From Stromatinia cepivora (Eukaryota; Ascomycota; Leotiomycetes; Helotiales; Sclerotiniaceae), in assembly GCA_014898415.1 (NCBI GenBank), contig RCTD01000021.1:682001-746000 (forward strand): a stretch of 64,000 bases of DNA, in the 5' to 3' direction. The notes beneath the pieces were generated by a model. It was not told the DNA's origin. It worked only from the letters and a program-made list of their open reading frames with translations, and did not search any database. Both the position numbers and the translations under genes were made by a program. This document shows positions 58,969 through 64,000 of this stretch, one piece after another (the stretch's first letter is position 1; every line of letters starts with the position of its first letter).

Positions 58969-61900
58969 ATGGATATAATATACAAAAATGATTTTAAGAT
59001 ATTATTTTCAAATATGTTATATATATCAAAGCTAAAAGTAAACTTGTTATCAGGAAAAAAGATTTGCGAAATAAAATTGCAAAAGGAATTCAATTCTTAT
59101 TATATATATTTCAAAAAGGATAATAAAAAAATCATCTATATTAAAATGCAAAACAGAATATATATAGTTTTATATATAATTAAAGGATATAAGAATATAG
59201 CTTTCTGTTCTAATGTATATCAAAATGATTAGGAAAAAGGCTTTTCTTTAAAGATAATTGATGGTATCAAAAGTATCGATAACGAATTAATATTTAAGGA
59301 GAAAGAGAGATATTTATTATGATATCGAAAATTCAATTATTTAGGTCCAGATAAGATCAAGAATCTATATAAGATATTCAATATAATTAAGCCGATAAAG
59401 GTCCCAATTAAATTAGATATTTGCAAAGTGTATATATTCATCAAGATGATTAATTGTATTCCGAAGCAATTGAGTCTGTACAAATCAAAGAGACTCGAAT
59501 TTATACATTTCGATATTACAAAATCATTCCCAAAATCGATTCGAGGGAATTGTTATTTTATATTGATTATTGATAATTGTATAAGAATAAATTGGATTAT
59601 ACTATTTAAACAAAAAAATAATACAATTCAAATATTGAAAACTTGGAAAAAGGAGATGGAATTAGTTACTAGAGAAAAGATCATTGTAGTTAGGATTGAT
59701 AATGTATTGGAACTTTTACAAGTTATTCGTGAATAATTATCAGGTATATGATTTGAAATTATAATAATTGCTTTTTTATATTAAAACGGATTTGCAAAAT
59801 GGAATATAAGGATTACAAAGGCAAATATGAGAATAATATTAAAAGAAGCTGGATTATTATTAGAATTTTGGGATAAAATTATAGAGTATAATATTTATAT
59901 TAGGAATTATATTAATATTGATCCTAATATAAATAGAATAGATTGATTTTTTATAGAAGTTTTTATAAGTATAGTATTAGATATAGAGATATACAAAGTT
60001 TAAAGGAGCAAATGTTATATTTATATCAATTTTAAGATTATTCCAAAAAAGCAGAAATACGATAAGTTGCGGGATATTTCGAAAATTGATGTATTTTTAG
60101 GGTATTCAAAAACTATGAATAAATATATCAAAGTGTATTCTTCAGAATTAGATTATATATTTCGATCAAGTAAAGTAATTATAGATGAATTTCATCGAAG
60201 AGGAGATTTGGATTTTAAATTAAGAAATTATAAATCAAGTTTATAAGGAACAAAGAATGTAAAGTCAGATCGAAAATTTTGTGGTAGATCGATAACAAAT
60301 AAAGCATTTTCTTTATTTTCAATATCAAATGCAATATTTGTATCACTTTTGTTTTAAATATTCTCTTTAATAAATATTATATCGAATTTAATGATTATAT
60401 TAAACATTCCAATTGTTGAATTGAAATCAGGTAAATTAGATATATCAATATTAATATACAATAAAGATAAAGATAATAATATCCAGAAAACAAATCAAGA
60501 ATCTTTTTCCAAGGATATTTCAAATATCGAATTTATTATTTCAAAGAATTTAATCCAAAAATCAACTTTTGCAAATTTTGAATTTGTATTAAGAGTAAAA
60601 TTTAAAATTGTTTTAAATTTTGTTAACAAATTTATTTTAGTAGGATCAAAAAGCGAAATAAATCTATAATTATTTGAAATCGAATAAAAGGATAAAATAG
60701 ATCTTGAAAATAAATCCTTAAGGTATTTAATATAAAAACGGAAAAGAGATATAGAATAAGATCTTGAAAAAGAACAAAAAAGTAAGATTATAAGGGTATT
60801 GATTGCGATATCTATATAGGCCAAAACTCAAGAAAGTATAGAATATATTATAATTATAATCCTAATTATTTATAAAATGGATCTTTATATCAAAAATAAA
60901 ATCGTTTTAGATTTTATGATTTCGTTGATAAATATAAATAATACAGAAGGTGTAGTATATCTGGCCGAAGAAGTTCTAGGAATCAAAATATCAAGAATTT
61001 ATAAGGAAACAATATCGGATCGAGAATATTCTGAAAAATGAAAGAAAGCTATTTAAAAAGAAATCATATCCTTAATTCAAAATAGTATTTGAGAAGAATA
61101 TATATTCCTTAAAGGAAGTAATCTAGTTTCGATGAAATAGATATTTATAATTAAAACTAAAAATAACAAGGTAGAATAATTCAAAATAAGATTAATAATT
61201 CAAGGGTTCAATTAAGTATTAAAAAAGGATTACAACGAAATATTTGTATCAACAATAAAACTAGATATATTTAGATTATTCCTAATTATTGTTGCAAAAG
61301 AAAATTTGGAATGTTTATATTTCGATATCAAAAATACCTTTATCGAATTATATTTGAAGGAAAAGATCTATTTCGAATTATTTTAAGATATCAAAATCAA
61401 AAAGGGATATGTATTATGAGTTTTACAAAGTCTATATAATTTGAAATAAACTGGAAAAGACTGGAGTTTATTATTGAAGAAAGAGTTTTTAAATATAGAT
61501 TTTATATAAAGTTTGATAGATCTATATCTGTATATATTCAAAGACTATAATATAATATTATTGGTATATGTTGATGATATCATTATTGTATTATATATAT
61601 TATTGTAAATCATTTGGTTCGATGAAAAGCTATCGGTTTATTTTAATATCAAGAATCTAAGGGAGATTAGTAAGATCCTAAATGTTAGAGTTATTTGCGA
61701 TAGAAAAGTGTATATATTAATTATGGATTAAGAAGAATATTTCGATATTATGTTAATCAAATATGATATTATATATAAACAATATTAAGTCAAGAAATTG
61801 TTAATAATGGATTATATTTATCTCCGGTTAGCAATCGATGATGATGAATTGATAAATATAAACGAATATCAACAACGAATAGAAAATATAATTCATTTAA

Positions 61901-62028
61901 TAATATATATTCGACCAGATATAGCATTTTCAATTGAAAGATTTTTACAATTTATAACAAAACCAGCAAAACATCATACTATAGCTTTGAAGAATCTAAT
62001 ACGATATCTACGATCAACAATCAAATAG
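58969..62028 (+). pseudogene. Copia polyprotein remains (protease, integrase, RT, RNase H)
   Basis: Readable ORF pieces at 58969-59232, 59428-59736, 60391-60669 and 61798-62028, in the expected domain order and interrupted by stops. The YVDD box near 61570 and RPDIAFS near 61915 identify the copia superfamily. Confidence 0.8.
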
Positions 62029-62612
62029 AAATTATGATTCGGGCCAAAAAGAGTATAATCTGATATCTATAAAAAATACAATATATCTGATAATATAATA
62101 AAGGTATATATAGATACAGATTGGATTAATAACAAATATGATCGGAAAAGTATTTCAAAAAGAGTTATGATATTCTATAGAGGTTTTATATCATGGATTA
62201 ATAAAAAACAAATATCTATAATTATTTTTAGTATAAAATCAGAATATATTATAATAACAATATTTATCAAACAAAAAAGATGAATTGTATAAATACTCAA
62301 AGATCTATTCAGATTGAATTATATTAGAAAGAATGAAGATACAATTTAAATATTTAATAACAATCAAAACACTTTAACTTTAATCAAGAATCTATATTTG
62401 TATAAACGATCCAAATATATAAATATCAATTATCATTTCATCAAGGATTTAATAGAAAAGAAGAAAATCATTATTAGTTATATCAATATATATGATATAA
62501 TTGCCAATAGAATAACAAAGTTTTATACAAGAATTGCTTTCGAAAAGTTCAAGAAAATATTGGGATTAGTAATCTAGAAGGATCAAATAAGATATCCTCA
62601 ATAAAGGAGTAT

Positions 62613-62775
62613 TGAAAATGAAGCCATTATAGGATTAGAATTGAGATTACAAAACCATAATAATATATAAACCAAATTTAAGGATAACCTCAATTCTACT
62701 CCTACTAGAATTATAGATCCTTAATTCAATTTATATAGTCAACAATACTACTACTTCCTGCACCAAAAGTTAACA
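62613..62775 (+). repeat. 3' LTR, 163 bp
   Basis: Begins TGAAAATGAAGCCATTATAG, ends CCAAAAGTTAACA; preceded by the purine run AATAAAGGAG, a polypurine tract. Confidence 0.8.
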
Positions 62776-64000
62776 TAATATATATAAAGCATCTATAGTG
62801 ATTTGCTCTTCCAGTAATACAATAATTTTCCATTCTATTTGATCGATAATATATCTATTATCCATCAAAAAATACTATCCCTTTTCAAATTAGTAATTTA
62901 AATCGCAAAAGTAGCTTTTCAGTTTCTATAAAGAATTTAAGATTGTTTTAAAATTATTAAAGGTTAAATCGTTATTGTTTGAAATAAGTTTAGTATTATA
63001 ATTAGTTATATAATGATAAAGTATGAATTTGTTTAGAATAGATAAATGAGAAAAGGCTTTTTTCGAAAAATCAAAATGATAATTTTTCTTTTCTTATTTA
63101 TCGATATTCACAATTGTAGGTTCCGAAATTGATATAATCATTTGGGAGTGAAGAAGTTGGTGTATATAAAGGGTATCTGGTATAACAATTATTTCCAATT
63201 GTTCTTCAATATTAGATTCTTTTTCATTATTATTATTATTGAAAAGTATCGGGGCAGTTTCTATAATAATCATTTTGCAGATAGATTTATTCCTTTATTG
63301 AACTTTAAAAAGATTTTCGCTTTCACAATATTCTTTTAGAAATCCAAAATTATTGAAAATAAATCTATAAATTTTGAGGATAGAATTTTATATAAAATCG
63401 TAAAGAAAAGGTATTTAATCTTTTTTGTTTTTTATATCAATTTTTATAATGAATTTATATATAATATAGAAATCTATAAAGCTATACTTTTTGACTCCTT
63501 TGTTTTTTTTTTTGTATAAAATATTCAATTATATATTTGTTTAGAAATTTTATAAAGATTTAAAGGTTGAAATAAAAAATATAATAAATTATATCTATTT
63601 TTGTTGAAGTATTATTTAAATTTATATCTTCTAATCAAAAATAGACGAAAACTTTTCCTTAAATAATTGTTCAAATTCTTTCGAGATTTTTAGGATCTTC
63701 TTTGATTTTATTGTAGTATTGTTCGGCGAATTGAATTATATTATTATTTTTAGTGAAATAATTAATCTTAAAAAGATTAATTGTTTTATAAAGTTTCTGA
63801 TTTTTAATTCGATCTTTTATTTTATTTGTAAAATCTTTAACGAAATTAGTAATATTTATAGAATAATTGAGTTATTATTCAAAAGTATTATATTTTTCTT
63901 TAATTTTAAGAGTTTCAATGAATATAAATGCTTCGATTTTGTTATTAAAGGAATGATTCTTGTATCGAATAAGAAAAGGGGTATTATTGTTAATAGAACA

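Larger units (their letters stand above)
57297..62775 (+). mobile_element. Degraded copia element with both LTRs, plus orientation
   Basis: 5479 bp bounded by 163-bp LTRs (57297-57459 and 62613-62775). Order of remains fits Ty1/copia: Gag about 57.9-58.7 kb, protease end at 59.0 kb (NMLYISKLKVNLLSGKKICE), integrase about 59.3-59.9 kb (FIHFDITKSFPKSIRGNCYF), linker about 60.3-60.7 kb, reverse transcriptase about 60.9-61.7 kb (LVYVDDIIIV at 61.56 kb, the YVDD catalytic motif), RNase H about 61.8-62.5 kb (IYIRPDIAFSIERFLQFITK). Many stops; not functional. Confidence 0.85.
48600..64000. other. Very AT-rich repeat compartment, no intact genes
   Basis: From about 48.6 kb the sequence becomes strongly AT-rich to the window end. 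All ORFs are short and either unrecognised or pieces of retrotransposon proteins broken by many stops. Copies that align to each other differ mostly by C/G to T/A changes. This matches the AT-rich compartments produced by repeat-induced point mutation in leotiomycete genomes. Stretches such as 48.9-50.3 kb, 50.9-51.2 kb and 62.8-64.0 kb show nothing I can name, apart from gag-like words in 63.6-63.9 kb (minus). Confidence 0.8.

Overview
The window looks like a chromosome segment from a filamentous ascomycete, most likely a leotiomycete of the Sclerotiniaceae (Botrytis/Sclerotinia/Monilinia type). The reasons are short GT-AG introns of about 45-80 bp with CTAAY branch sites, ascomycete-type orthologues, and a sharp split between gene-bearing DNA of ordinary composition and very AT-rich, repeat-filled DNA that looks RIP-mutated. 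No genus was proven.

1-12.5 kb is dense with conserved genes: the 5' part of dna2 (replication nuclease/helicase, running off the left edge), a mitochondrial 2-oxodicarboxylate carrier, a SCY1-like pseudokinase, a small CCxC protein, a mitochondrial branched-chain aminotransferase with a GC-AG intron, the ESSS/NDUFB11 subunit of complex I, and a broken hypothetical gene. Several of these (carrier, BCAT, complex I subunit and, further on, ETF-ubiquinone oxidoreductase) serve mitochondrial amino-acid catabolism and electron transport.

12.5-25 kb is gene-poor. It holds a short AT-rich insert, a recently inserted but internally deleted Ty1/copia retrotransposon with two 529-bp LTRs and a 5-bp target duplication, a gene for a secreted low-complexity Gly/Glu/Lys protein, and a degenerate ORF. 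25.4-27.4 kb carries ETF-ubiquinone oxidoreductase. 27.4-30 kb is a long convergent spacer. Two unrecognised but well-formed genes follow (30.0-31.7 and 32.9-33.6 kb), then a solo LTR of the same copia family with its own 5-bp target duplication.

35.3-48.2 kb is the most striking region: six consecutive genes on the same strand, all encoding proteins with a C-terminal RING-like finger. In every one the fifth zinc-ligand position is glycine. Five of the six, plus the hypothetical gene at 30.0-31.7 kb, share an RTACGGY word about 200-400 bp upstream of the start.

48.6-64 kb is extremely AT-rich and contains no intact gene. It holds small inverted-repeat elements, two degraded copies of another copia family in opposite orientation (163-bp LTRs), gag-like remains, and small islands of normal base composition.
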